Origin: Bacteroidales bacterium
Lineage (GTDB): Bacteria; Bacteroidota; Bacteroidia; Bacteroidales; UBA3824
Length of the DNA stretch: 64,000 nt
NCBI GenBank assembly: GCA_017417315.1
Contig: JAFPZK010000053.1
Coordinates: forward strand, 294,592 to 358,591
Direction of reading: 5' to 3'
Part shown: in pieces, positions 1 to 8,443 of the stretch
How positions within the stretch are numbered: the stretch's first letter is position 1
How the letters are laid out: each line of letters opens with the position of its first letter
The notes under the pieces: model-generated
The model's database searches: none
The model's input: only the letters and a program-made list of their open reading frames with translations
Told to the model about the DNA's origin: nothing
Program-made: the position numbers and the translations under genes

Positions 1-736
1 TGAGTATACGAAAACTTTGCTTGCCTCGGAATTTCCCGAATCGGGTTATACAAAAATCTTAAACGACCCCGATTATCTAAAACATGTCGGACAGAGAAAA
101 CAACAGGCTGTGGAGTATTATGACAGAATGATTGATTGTTTTAATGCCGGAAGTTATGCTGCCGCGTTAGAAATGTGTGAAAACGGTAAAAAAGAATATG
201 CCGGTTTGGACATTGAGGAAAATTTTATTTATATGCAGGCACGTTGTTACGGCGGACTTCAACAGACAGATAAAATGGCTCAAACGCTTCATTTCTTGAT
301 AGATAACTATCCTGGCAGTCGTCTTGTTCCGTATGCAAAAAACAAACTTTCGGCTCTTGAAGGCGGCGAAAACGGTGAAGGTAAATTCTTGAAAAACTTT
401 GCTCAAAGACCGCATTATTTCGTAGCCGTTGCCGACAAAAGTAAGGAAAATGCTAAGGAAATTAATTTCAGAATTTTGAATTTCTGCGCCTCTAACGGAT
501 ATTCGCAGGCCGAGGTTGACGATAAGGATTTTGCCGATAAGTATAAAATTTATACGGTTTCGGATTTTGAAACCTTAGACAAAGCGGCAGAGTTTTTGAG
601 AAAGTTTCTTTCAGAGAACACAGATTTGGGAACGCATAAATTTTTCATAATTTCTGATGAAAATTTTTCTCTGATTAAAGAAGTCTCTGATATAGAGCAA
701 TATTATAATTTTTATTTAAACAATTACAATAATTAA
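1..736 (+). CDS. sprE: C-terminal part of a TPR-type T9SS lipoprotein (SprE/PorW-like), cut by the window edge
   Basis: The reading frame is open from base 2, so only the last ~244 residues are present and the true start lies outside the window; the TTG at 17 is not the start. The piece has a helical, TPR-like stretch (hairpins around FNAGSYAAALEMCENGKK and FIYMQARCYGGL) and then an alpha/beta tail ending in repeated Asn and Tyr residues. SprE/PorW proteins of the type IX secretion system are large TPR lipoproteins with a similar C-terminal domain of the form HYFVAV...KFFIIS. I infer this identity from pattern memory. gldLMN at 50-54 kb show the host has a T9SS. It could be another TPR protein. 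The next gene follows after 7 bases, so the two are probably co-transcribed. Confidence 0.6.
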   Translation, partial: EYTKTLLASEFPESGYTKILNDPDYLKHVGQRKQQAVEYYDRMIDCFNAGSYAAALEMCENGKKEYAGLDIEENFIYMQARCYGGLQQTDKMAQTLHFLIDNYPGSRLVPYAKNKLSALEGGENGEGKFLKNFAQRPHYFVAVADKSKENAKEINFRILNFCASNGYSQAEVDDKDFADKYKIYTVSDFETLDKAAEFLRKFLSENTDLGTHKFFIISDENFSLIKEVSDIEQYYNFYLNNYNN

Positions 737-743
737 AATATAT

Positions 744-1745
744 ATGAAGCAAGAGGGATTTAGGGTTAAAGGAGTTATAGGAACGGCTGCTGTTATAATG
801 AGTGCTGCCGTTTTAAGCGGTTATACATCATGCGGTTGCGGCGGGAGTGAAAAGTTGCGCGAAAACGATACTATCATTATTCCTGACGATGAGCCGGAGA
901 GACTGCCTCAGACAATGAGTTTTTTTGTCTTTGATGTCAACACTAATATTTTTACCGGCAATACGCCTGAAACTATGGATATTATGGAGGAGATTACGGG
1001 CGTTAAAGCGGCGATTTCGCATGACGGTGTAAAAATTGCATACGTAAGACCGACACCTGCTCCGAGCAGTGTTTACGTTTATGACCGATACGAAAGAGAT
1101 GACAAATACTTGGAGTTTCCTGCCGATGCTGAGGTTTCGGATCCGGTATTTTCGCCGGACGGCAAATTCTTAGCGGTGCGGATTTCTTTGGCGGGCGAAA
1201 ACTTGTCAAGAGCGGCATTGTATGATTTAAGAAAAGATACATTTAAAATAATAAGCAAGGATAATTTGCCGGTTTTTAATCCGACTTTTTCGCCGGAGGG
1301 TAAAAAAATGGTTTTCCATGACATGACGAAAGTGTTTGTTTATAATTTCAACGGTTTTTCTTCGAGACTTGTAAGAACTATTGGTTGTGAAGAGTTTTGT
1401 ACGGAGAATAGTACCGGCATTTCCGAAAACAGCAAGTTTCAAATCACTGACGATGAGAATTTTATCTATTACACTTATAACTGTTATAATGATACTCTCG
1501 TAAGTTCTACCGTGCTTGCCCGCTTTGATACGGAAAGTTTTGATACGGAAGATTTGTCGCCTTCGGATAAATTCTGTACCGATTTTCAGGCTTCGCGGGA
1601 CGGAAACATTTATTGTTTTTTAAGAAAAACTGCTGATGATTCGTCAGAGGCAAAACTTTATGTAAAAACGCCTTCTGATAAGAAAGTCATTGTGTTTTCT
1701 AAGAAGATTTTTGATTCTCCGAGTTCGTTTTCGGTGGCGTATTGA
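744..1745 (+). CDS. Secreted PD40/TolB-like beta-propeller protein
   Basis: This 333-residue protein has a hydrophobic N-terminal segment (about residues 9-26) followed by Cys residues in YTSCGCGG, which suggests an exported, possibly lipid-anchored protein; the lipobox is poor because Tyr sits at -3. Two clear PD40/WD40-like blades are visible, VFSPDGKFLAV near residue 134 and TFSPEGKKMVF near 182, with weaker ones on either side. This fold is typical of periplasmic TolB-like propellers that bind protein partners. No catalytic residues are apparent. It starts at ATG 744, seven bases after the SprE-like gene, and so may share its transcript and its envelope role. The exact function is not known. 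Confidence 0.6.
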   Translation: MKQEGFRVKGVIGTAAVIMSAAVLSGYTSCGCGGSEKLRENDTIIIPDDEPERLPQTMSFFVFDVNTNIFTGNTPETMDIMEEITGVKAAISHDGVKIAYVRPTPAPSSVYVYDRYERDDKYLEFPADAEVSDPVFSPDGKFLAVRISLAGENLSRAALYDLRKDTFKIISKDNLPVFNPTFSPEGKKMVFHDMTKVFVYNFNGFSSRLVRTIGCEEFCTENSTGISENSKFQITDDENFIYYTYNCYNDTLVSSTVLARFDTESFDTEDLSPSDKFCTDFQASRDGNIYCFLRKTADDSSEAKLYVKTPSDKKVIVFSKKIFDSPSSFSVAY

Positions 1746-1775
1746 AAAAAGTGTTAAAAAAAGTGTTAAAAAAAT

Positions 1776-1806
1776 TTCGTACTTAAAAATAAAGTACTTA
1801 TCTTTA
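1776..1806 (+). promoter_or_regulatory. Bacteroidota-type promoter for the SPOR lipoprotein gene
   Basis: TTCG at 1776-1779 is followed by exactly 19 bases and then TATCTTTA at 1799-1806. This is one mismatch in each box from TTTG-N19-TAnnTTTG. The gene starts 55 bases downstream. The preceding stretch repeats the short motif AGTGTTAAAAA twice. Confidence 0.55.
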
Positions 1807-1861
1807 CCGATGATTTGGAAGAAACAATCAAAATTTGTAATTATTTAAATAACAGTAAATT

Positions 1862-2350
1862 ATGTCAAAATTAAGATTATTAGGTTTAGCGTTTATGGCT
1901 TTTGCAACTATCACGTTTGTTGATTGCAGGGGCAACAAAGGCGGCGATCAGGCTTCTGAAAGCGGAGATACGCTCTCAATTCCGAGTGATGACGGTTACG
2001 GCGACCTTGCTACGGTTATAGAGAGTAATGAGGATATTTCTAAGGATAATATTCAGGAGCAGGTTTTAACGGAAGACAAGAGCGGAAATCTTGTTCCCGA
2101 AACTACTGAAACTCACAACGATACGGATAAATTTTATATCGTTGCCGGCAGTTTCACGTTGTACAGCAACGCTCAAAAGCAGAATAAAAAACTCAAAGGT
2201 ATGGGTTTTGATTCAAAAATTCTTGAACCTTACGGTCAGTATAACAGAGTAACGGTAGGCGAGTTTGCTACACGTGAGGCTGCACGCGCTGCACTTCCGG
2301 GTTTGAGAAGCAAAATCAAAGACCAGACTTTGTGGTTGCTTAAAAGATAG
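1862..2350 (+). CDS. Exported SPOR-domain protein, probable lipoprotein
   Basis: This is a 162-residue protein. Residues 1-21 form a signal peptide ending at a Cys (FVDC), an unconventional lipobox. An acidic, low-complexity linker spans about 25-95. A SPOR domain lies at about 98-162, beginning FYIVAGSFTLYSNAQK and including YNRVTVGEF and a terminal LWLLKR. SPOR domains bind septal peptidoglycan lacking stem peptides, so a role in cell division or envelope maintenance is likely; that is family knowledge, not visible here. It has its own promoter at 1776. The 3' flank is T-rich (2350-2400) but lacks a clear hairpin. Confidence 0.8.
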   Translation: MSKLRLLGLAFMAFATITFVDCRGNKGGDQASESGDTLSIPSDDGYGDLATVIESNEDISKDNIQEQVLTEDKSGNLVPETTETHNDTDKFYIVAGSFTLYSNAQKQNKKLKGMGFDSKILEPYGQYNRVTVGEFATREAARAALPGLRSKIKDQTLWLLKR

Positions 2351-2431
2351 TTTTTCCCTTTTTTTTTATTTTTTTTCTGCGATTGTATCTTCTTTTTTCG
2401 TTTTTCCTAAAAAGGGGGTAGTCGCAGTTTT

Positions 2432-3883
2432 ATGTTTATATTTATGGAAGAAAAAGTCAAGGATTACGAGTTGGTGTACCGAACTTCGGCTCTTATGAAG
2501 GAGGTCGCAGATTTGAAACAGCAAATCAAACAACTCACCGAACAAAACGAAAAAGCGCAGTTGGAGATTTACCGTTTGGAGAATATTCTCTCCGTTGTGC
2601 CGCAGGAAACTTTGCCGAAAGGAGTTAATTTCAATATCGGCGGCAATGCTTTGCGCTTTAAGATGGCCACGGTGATGTATGTTGATATTCGCGGTTTCAA
2701 AACTATTTCTACGGAGGCTCATACGTCCGATTTTATTGACGAATTAGACCAGATTTTTATTTATTTCAACGAGATAGCCGCAAAATACAAACTTCAAACC
2801 GTCAAGACGATAGGTGATGCGTATATGTGTGCGGGCGGTATTCCGCAAAAAAACATCACTAACCCGATAGACGTGGTTTTGGCGGCAATGGAAATGAAAC
2901 GCTATCTTAAAGATTTAAGGGAAAGTTACGAAAAAGACAACCGAAAATTTTGGGAACTCAGAATAGGGATTCATACCGGTCCTGTTATTGCAACACCGCA
3001 GGGAAAAAAGAAAATAACTTACGATATAAAAGGCGAAACCGTTAACATCGCTTCAAGAATGGCCTCTGCCGCCGATGTCGAAAAAATCAACATTTCGGTC
3101 TTTACATACGAACTCGTCAAGGATTATTTTTTGACGGAATACAACGGAATAACGCCCGTAAAATATCAGGGCGATTTGGAAATGTATTATATCCGACGCT
3201 TGAAACCCGCTTTTTCGGTCAACCGTCAGGTAGGAGAGTATCCGAATGAAATTTTCAGAATTAAATATTTGCTTAGGCAGTTTACCGATTTGCAGGAGAT
3301 TATTCTTGATAAATTGGAAAAAGAACTTCCGAAATATCTTCATTACCACAATTTTAAGCATACGATTGACGTAGTTAATCAAGCCGAACTTATCGGTTAC
3401 GGCGAGGGTGTTGACGATGAGGATATTTTGCTCTTGAAGACTGCGGCACTTTTCCATGATTCGGGACAAATAGTCGGAGGAGAAAACCATGAATATTACA
3501 GCACGCAAATAGCAAGGGAATATCTTCCGAAATGGGGTTACACCGAAGAACAGTCGGCTAAAATCTGTACTCTTATAATGGCGACAAAACTGCCGCCTAA
3601 TCCGACGACATTGTTGGAGAAAATTATGTGTGATGCCGATTTGGATTATCTCGGCAGAACCGATTTTATCCCCGTCAGCAATACTCTTTACGAAGAACTC
3701 ATTGCGCAGGGCAAAAATATAAGTATCTTAGAATGGAACCGTAATCAGGTAAAATTCTTAACTAATCACCAATATTTTACAAATACGGCTCTTACGCTTA
3801 GAAAAGTCGGCAAGGAATATCAAATAGACCGTCTGAAAAAACTTATCGAAGAGGACGAAAAAAAATTGGCTGAACAAAAATAA
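2432..3883 (+). CDS. Class III adenylate cyclase fused to an HD phosphohydrolase domain
   Basis: This is a 483-residue cytosolic protein. Residues 8-52 are a predicted coiled coil. Residues 75-260 are a class III nucleotide cyclase domain with both metal Asp residues (D85 in YVDIRGF, D129 in KTIGDAY), the adenine-selecting pair K125 and D198, and transition-state residues N205 and R209 in ETVNIASRM. This set points to cAMP rather than cGMP. Residues 295-420 form an HD-type domain: YHNFKHT (H306/H310), FHDSG (H342/D343) and a late Asp in MCDADLD, similar to YHN...H phosphodiesterases. One chain could therefore make and cleave a nucleotide; the HD substrate is not shown by the sequence. The start could also be ATG 2444. 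Confidence 0.82.
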   Translation: MFIFMEEKVKDYELVYRTSALMKEVADLKQQIKQLTEQNEKAQLEIYRLENILSVVPQETLPKGVNFNIGGNALRFKMATVMYVDIRGFKTISTEAHTSDFIDELDQIFIYFNEIAAKYKLQTVKTIGDAYMCAGGIPQKNITNPIDVVLAAMEMKRYLKDLRESYEKDNRKFWELRIGIHTGPVIATPQGKKKITYDIKGETVNIASRMASAADVEKINISVFTYELVKDYFLTEYNGITPVKYQGDLEMYYIRRLKPAFSVNRQVGEYPNEIFRIKYLLRQFTDLQEIILDKLEKELPKYLHYHNFKHTIDVVNQAELIGYGEGVDDEDILLLKTAALFHDSGQIVGGENHEYYSTQIAREYLPKWGYTEEQSAKICTLIMATKLPPNPTTLLEKIMCDADLDYLGRTDFIPVSNTLYEELIAQGKNISILEWNRNQVKFLTNHQYFTNTALTLRKVGKEYQIDRLKKLIEEDEKKLAEQK

Positions 3884-3889
3884 AAAAAG

Positions 3890-3915
3890 CCGGAACAGTT
3901 TCACAACTATTCCGG
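3890..3915. terminator. Hairpin with 11-bp arms downstream of the cyclase gene
   Basis: CCGGAACAGTT (3890-3900) pairs with AACTATTCCGG (3905-3915) with one mismatch and a 4-base loop. An A-run precedes it and no T-run follows. Read on the minus strand it has the classical form (hairpin then seven T), although no minus-strand gene ends here. The bases from 3916 to 4100 are AT-rich and hold no gene. Confidence 0.5.
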
Positions 3916-4100
3916 GCATCAAAAAATAAACAACTAAAAAAAGAAGTATTTTATAACATGAAACACATCTATATATACGAAAAAAATGAAAAAAAGTTTC
4001 AAATTTTCCGTTAAAAAGTGTTAAAAGAATTTTTGTGCGTTTAATTTTTAATTGTGGTGCAAAAATTGTTTGAGTTTTTAATTAAAACATTGATTGACAA

Positions 4101-6359
4101 ATGAAGAACAATTTTAAACATATAGCCCTTGTGGTGGTTGCGATTCTGATTTTTTACGTCGGGGTAGCCTCCTTTTTGTTATATTCTGATTATCAGTATT
4201 CTTTGGATAAGACAGTAAAAACTTCCGACAATTACAGCGTTCAAAAAGCCGGTCAGATAGTTTCTCATATTGACCTTAATATTGCTAATGCTGCCGTCCT
4301 GAGTGATATGCTTGCTTCCGCAAAAGAAAAATACGACACAAAAATATCTTCTTTTGTAGAGCAGAGTCTTAAAAATTTTATAACTGACAACAGCGACGTA
4401 CTTTCGGTAACCGTTACTTGGGAACTCTCCGAAATGGATAAACTATGGAACAAGCCTTGTGGAAGAATTGTTGAAAAATGTTATATGAAGGACGGTTTGG
4501 CGGCTTTTGTCCGCGATACGGTGGACAGAGACGGAGAATATGTTTCGGAAAATTATTCGCAGATGAAAAACGGTACGACACATGTTTTGTTTACCGACCC
4601 TTATTTGAACACTTCTGATTATGTATCAAGGTCTGAGGCAAAATATTGTTTTGCGGTTGCAACGCGCATTATGACCGACGGAAGATTTATCGGAACGGTT
4701 ATGCTTGAACTTCAACTCTCTGATTTATACACACTTTTGGAGAATATGCCTTTGGATTATGCCGGAAAACCTTTTCTTGTTGCCGACAACGGGAAAATTT
4801 ACGGTCATCGAAACCCAGCTCTTGACGGTACTCTGTTTTTAGATGCTTATTCGGGTATAGACAAAAACGATGAAATAATAAAAGTTTTGAATGACGGTAT
4901 TATGGGTAGTTCGGAATATGCTGATTCGGTGCGTGTTACGCTTATTCCTATGTACGTCAGAGAAAATGGCAGACCTTGGACTTTTGTTTCGGAGGTTTCG
5001 TTGCCGAGAGTTTTCAAACAGTCGGCACGCAGGGTGGCTCCGTTTATTTTCTTGTCGTTTTTGGGAATTATGGCGATGGCGTTGTTTACGTTGTTTTTCG
5101 TAAAGCGCAACACTTCGCCTCTGAAACATGTTGCTGAGGTTTTAGGTTTTGTTGACAAAGGCGAATATGACAAAATTCAGAAATTGTCGTCAACGGACGA
5201 TGAAATTCAAGAGTGTTATGAGGTTGTTAACACTCTTGCTGACAAGATTTCGAAAACGACGGCTTTTGCTAACAGTATCGGTAGGGGAGACCTTAATGAA
5301 AAATATAATATAACCAATCCTAACGGTTTAGACCTCGCACTGTTAGACATGCAGAAAAACCTTATCCGCGCCCGTAAGGAAGAAGAAAACCGAAAGGTGG
5401 AAAACGAAAAACTTTCATGGTCTCAAAACGGTCTTGCGCAGTTAGGAGAATACCTTCGTATGAACAATGCCGACATCGGAGAATTTGCGTACAATGTCGT
5501 AAGTTTTCTTGTAAAATATATGGGTGCGCTTCAAGGCGGGCTTTTTGTTACTGAGGAGCAGGACGGTACAAAATATTTGGATTTGAAAGCCGCATACGCT
5601 TTTGACCGTAAAAAACAATTGGAAAGCAGGGTTCAGTTCGGAGAGTCGCTTGTAGGACGTTGTGCGATAGAAGGAAAATCTATTTTTTTAACTGACGTGC
5701 CTGACGGTTATCTTTATATTACTTCGGGTTTGGGCGAAAACAAGCCTTCATGTATTCTTCTCGTGCCGTTGAAATTTGAAGACGAGGTTCACGGCGTTAT
5801 CGAAATTGCTTCCCTGAAAATGGTGGAAGAGTATCAGAGATTTTTTCTTGACAACGTTGCCGAGCGTATCGCTTCAACAATTTCTAACATCAAGAAAAAT
5901 ATTAACACGGCAGAACTTTTGGAAAAATTCCGTACTCAGTCCGATGCTTTGGCTGTCAGAGAAAAAGAAATCGAAAAATCTTACAAAGACATAAAACGTT
6001 CAAAAGACGAAATCAAACTCAACGAACTTGAAACCGAAGCAATTTTGGAGGTTCTTTCTCAAAGTTGTATCATTATGCGTTATGACACCGGCGGTATGGT
6101 TACGGATTTGAGGGATTTAACTCTTGAAGTTACGGGTTATAAACGCTCGGACATCGTAGGACATTATCTTAAAGAGATTCTTGCTCTTACGAAAAACGAT
6201 ATGGACAACTTTGACGTATTTTGGAACGAGATTATTCAGGGCGTTAAAAAGACGAGAAAGTTTACTCGCGGCGAAACCCTTTACAAAGAGACGTTTACGC
6301 TTATAACCGACGAGTACGGAAGACCTTATAAAGTTATCAGTATTGCCGTGCCGGTGTAG
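4101..6359 (+). CDS. Membrane sensor: dCache-HAMP-GAF-PAS, no output domain
   Basis: This is a 752-residue protein. TM1 is at about 8-28, a long periplasmic segment at 30-310 looks like a dCache ligand-binding domain, and TM2 is at about 312-334. HAMP-like helices span 335-395, a coiled coil 420-445, a GAF-type domain about 455-600, another coiled coil 600-650, and a PAS-like domain (LSQSCIIMRYDTGG) from about 650 to the end. There is no histidine kinase, GGDEF, cyclase or chemoreceptor signalling tip, so the protein must act through a partner. It lies 217 bases after the cyclase-HD gene, and these two are the only signalling genes here, so a shared pathway is plausible but inferred. The stop is followed at once by the next gene's ribosome-binding region. 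Confidence 0.75.
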   Translation: MKNNFKHIALVVVAILIFYVGVASFLLYSDYQYSLDKTVKTSDNYSVQKAGQIVSHIDLNIANAAVLSDMLASAKEKYDTKISSFVEQSLKNFITDNSDVLSVTVTWELSEMDKLWNKPCGRIVEKCYMKDGLAAFVRDTVDRDGEYVSENYSQMKNGTTHVLFTDPYLNTSDYVSRSEAKYCFAVATRIMTDGRFIGTVMLELQLSDLYTLLENMPLDYAGKPFLVADNGKIYGHRNPALDGTLFLDAYSGIDKNDEIIKVLNDGIMGSSEYADSVRVTLIPMYVRENGRPWTFVSEVSLPRVFKQSARRVAPFIFLSFLGIMAMALFTLFFVKRNTSPLKHVAEVLGFVDKGEYDKIQKLSSTDDEIQECYEVVNTLADKISKTTAFANSIGRGDLNEKYNITNPNGLDLALLDMQKNLIRARKEEENRKVENEKLSWSQNGLAQLGEYLRMNNADIGEFAYNVVSFLVKYMGALQGGLFVTEEQDGTKYLDLKAAYAFDRKKQLESRVQFGESLVGRCAIEGKSIFLTDVPDGYLYITSGLGENKPSCILLVPLKFEDEVHGVIEIASLKMVEEYQRFFLDNVAERIASTISNIKKNINTAELLEKFRTQSDALAVREKEIEKSYKDIKRSKDEIKLNELETEAILEVLSQSCIIMRYDTGGMVTDLRDLTLEVTGYKRSDIVGHYLKEILALTKNDMDNFDVFWNEIIQGVKKTRKFTRGETLYKETFTLITDEYGRPYKVISIAVPV

Positions 6360-6375
6360 GAGGGGGGTGAAGAAA

Positions 6376-8304
6376 ATGTCGCTGAAAAAAATATTACAAC
6401 TTCCGATTATGCAATACGCGGTAAATTATTTTGCCGCGTTTGCTTTGTTTTTTATATGCAGAGTAATTTTTGTAGTTGCTAACCAAAATATTTACGGCGA
6501 AATTGATTTTTCGCACTATCTGACACTTTTTGGCGGCGGAATGAAATACGATTTCGCTGCAATTTTTTACTTGACGGCGGTAAGTTTGGTGATGATGATT
6601 TTGCCGTTTAAATTCGCTTTTAACGAAACATACAGAAAAATTGCAAAATATTTTTTCGTAATTCCGGTTTCGCTCGGCATTTTTGCGAATATTTTTGATG
6701 CGGCGTTTTTCCCGTTTAATGCGCGGCGTACTAACTTCTCGTTTTTCAGGGAGTTTTCTAACGAGAATAATCTTTTCGGAATATTTTTTAAAGGGCTTTT
6801 TGACTATTGGTATTTGACGCTTGCGGCGGCGGTTTTAATCTTTTTGCTCGTCAAGTATTATTATAATCCTAAGGTTTCAGACCCTTTAATTAAAAAATAC
6901 AGTCTAAAAATTTTGCCGTTGACGTTGCTTTTCATTTATTTCTTTTTGGCCGGTGTACGCGGCAGTTTTTTTATTGATGCTGACCACCGCCCGATGAATA
7001 TGAACAACGCTAACGAGTACATTAAAAAAAGTAACGAATCGGCAATCGTCTTAAACACACCTTATTGTATACTCCGTACCTCAGGTGATGTTTCGTTTTC
7101 TGACCCTAAGTATTTTCAGGCGGACGAGTTGGAGAAAATTTATTCGCCGCTTCACGAGCCGAAACCTCAGGGCGAGTTTAAACCGATGAATGTTGTCATA
7201 TTGATTTTAGAAAGTTTCGGTAAGGAATATTCCGGCTTTTTTAACGGTAATGAAGGTTATACGCCGTTTCTTGATTCGCTTTATCAAAACGGCTTGACGT
7301 TCAGACATTCGTTTGCAACGGGCAGAAAATCCATCGACGCAATGCCGAGCATTTTGGCAGGGATTCCGTATCTGACCGACCATTTCTTTATGGGAATGTA
7401 TTCAAACAACAAAGTCAACAGCATTGCAACACTTTTGAAGTCAAAAGGCTATTATTCTGCGTTTTATCACGGTGCGCCAAACGGAAGCATGGGCTTTTTG
7501 CATTTTTCGCGGCTTGCGGGCTTTGATGATTATTTCGGCATGACGGAGTACTGCAACGACAGCCGTTTTGGTGCGATGAACGATTTTGACGGTCATTGGG
7601 CTATTTGGGACGAGGAGTTTTTGCAGTTTTACGCCAAAAGTATGGACGAAATTCCGCAACCTTTTGTTACAGCGTGTTTTACGGCGACCTCACACAATCC
7701 TTTCCGTATTCCTGAAAAATATAAAGAGCGTTTTCAGGAAGGTCCTCAACCGATAACAAAGTGCATTCAGTATACCGACAACGCTATACGCGAGTTTTTT
7801 AACGCGGTGAAAAAATATCCGTGGTATGAAAACACGCTTTTTGTCATCACTGCCGACCATACAAACCAGACTTTGAGCCGTGAATATACGACCGACAGAA
7901 ACGTTTTTAAAGTTCCGATTTTGTTTTATCAAGAAGGCGGTATTAAAAAACTCTCTGACAAACTCTTTTGTCAGACCGACATTACGCCGACGGTTTTGGA
8001 TTATTTGAATTTTGACAAGCCGTATATTGCTTTCGGCAATTCGTATTTTTCCGAGTCCGACACTTTGGGTTACGTGGTGAATTTTAGCGAACCGCTGTAT
8101 CAGATTTCTATGGAAAAATATTTTTTGCAGTTTGACGGAAAGCAAGAGACAGGCTTTTTTATCCCCGGCGAAGACGTCTTTTTAACGCACAACTTAATGG
8201 GTCAGTTTCCCGAGGAAGAAGGAAAAATGTTGAACCTCTTAAAGGCTGAAATTCAACAATATCACAAGCGAATGATAGAAAATAATTTAACTGTAAAAGA
8301 ATAA
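6376..8304 (+). CDS. LtaS-like membrane sulfatase-fold phosphotransferase
   Basis: The start is set by ATG 6376, preceded by a strong AGGAGG-type site at 6358-6364, which is unusual in this window; the frame could be extended to 6343. The 642-residue product has about five N-terminal membrane segments (15-35, 55-75, 92-112, 143-160, 178-196). A periplasmic alkaline-phosphatase-superfamily domain starts at about residue 270: NVVILILESFG with metal ligand E279, TGRKSIDAMPS with a probable nucleophile at S319, and VITADHTNQ further on. Relatives such as LtaS and EptA-type enzymes move phosphoglycerol or phosphoethanolamine from phospholipid to surface glycans. Its last 20 codons are duplicated downstream (9773-9832), which suggests the original C-terminus was changed by an insertion. 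Confidence 0.78.
   Translation: MSLKKILQLPIMQYAVNYFAAFALFFICRVIFVVANQNIYGEIDFSHYLTLFGGGMKYDFAAIFYLTAVSLVMMILPFKFAFNETYRKIAKYFFVIPVSLGIFANIFDAAFFPFNARRTNFSFFREFSNENNLFGIFFKGLFDYWYLTLAAAVLIFLLVKYYYNPKVSDPLIKKYSLKILPLTLLFIYFFLAGVRGSFFIDADHRPMNMNNANEYIKKSNESAIVLNTPYCILRTSGDVSFSDPKYFQADELEKIYSPLHEPKPQGEFKPMNVVILILESFGKEYSGFFNGNEGYTPFLDSLYQNGLTFRHSFATGRKSIDAMPSILAGIPYLTDHFFMGMYSNNKVNSIATLLKSKGYYSAFYHGAPNGSMGFLHFSRLAGFDDYFGMTEYCNDSRFGAMNDFDGHWAIWDEEFLQFYAKSMDEIPQPFVTACFTATSHNPFRIPEKYKERFQEGPQPITKCIQYTDNAIREFFNAVKKYPWYENTLFVITADHTNQTLSREYTTDRNVFKVPILFYQEGGIKKLSDKLFCQTDITPTVLDYLNFDKPYIAFGNSYFSESDTLGYVVNFSEPLYQISMEKYFLQFDGKQETGFFIPGEDVFLTHNLMGQFPEEEGKMLNLLKAEIQQYHKRMIENNLTVKE
8239..8298 (+). repeat. 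Left copy of the 60-bp direct repeat bounding the ATPase cassette
   Basis: It matches 9773-9832 at 59 of 60 positions (G at 8245, A at 9779). This copy encodes the C-terminus of the sulfatase-fold protein (KAEIQQYHKRMIENNLTVK). Similarity stops abruptly at both ends. Confidence 0.93.
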
Positions 8305-8318
8305 GCAATTAAAACATT

Positions 8319-8410
8319 TTGCGGAAAGTGCAGATTTTTGGTAAAAAAAATTGCGGAAAGTGCAGATTTCGGGTGAAAAGATTTTGCGCTGAAAATTATT
8401 TTTTGTACTT
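8319..8410 (+). repeat. Three tandem ~32-bp units upstream of the ATPase promoter
   Basis: Units begin at 8319, 8351 and about 8384. The first two share TTGCGGAAAGTGCAGATTT, followed by TTGGTAAAAA or CGGGTGAAAA. The third, TTGCGCTGAAAATTATTTT, is shorter and contains the -33 box. The arrangement matches the array at 16978-17066, upstream of the other DUF4143 gene. It looks like an operator array; this is inference. Confidence 0.85.
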
Positions 8411-8413
8411 TTG
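8383..8413 (+). promoter_or_regulatory. Promoter of the DUF4143 ATPase gene
   Basis: TTTG at 8383-8386, 19 bases, then TACTTTTG at 8406-8413: an exact match to the Bacteroidota consensus. Transcription would begin near 8420, which supports ATG 8444 over the upstream TTG at 8411 as the start codon. Confidence 0.8.
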
Positions 8414-8443
8414 TTCCGAAAAAAACAATCAGTTGCATTAATT

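Noticed and set aside
17..736. Complete gene starting at TTG 17
   Set aside because: The frame is open up to the window edge and the protein lacks a signal peptide, so it is a 3' fragment.
6343..6375. Upstream extension of the LtaS-like gene start (MPCRCRR...)
   Set aside because: It overlaps the sensor gene by 17 bases and the peptide is not membrane-like; ATG 6376 has the only strong Shine-Dalgarno in the area.
8319..8410. CRISPR array
   Set aside because: Only three units, near-identical over their whole length without spacers, and no cas genes.
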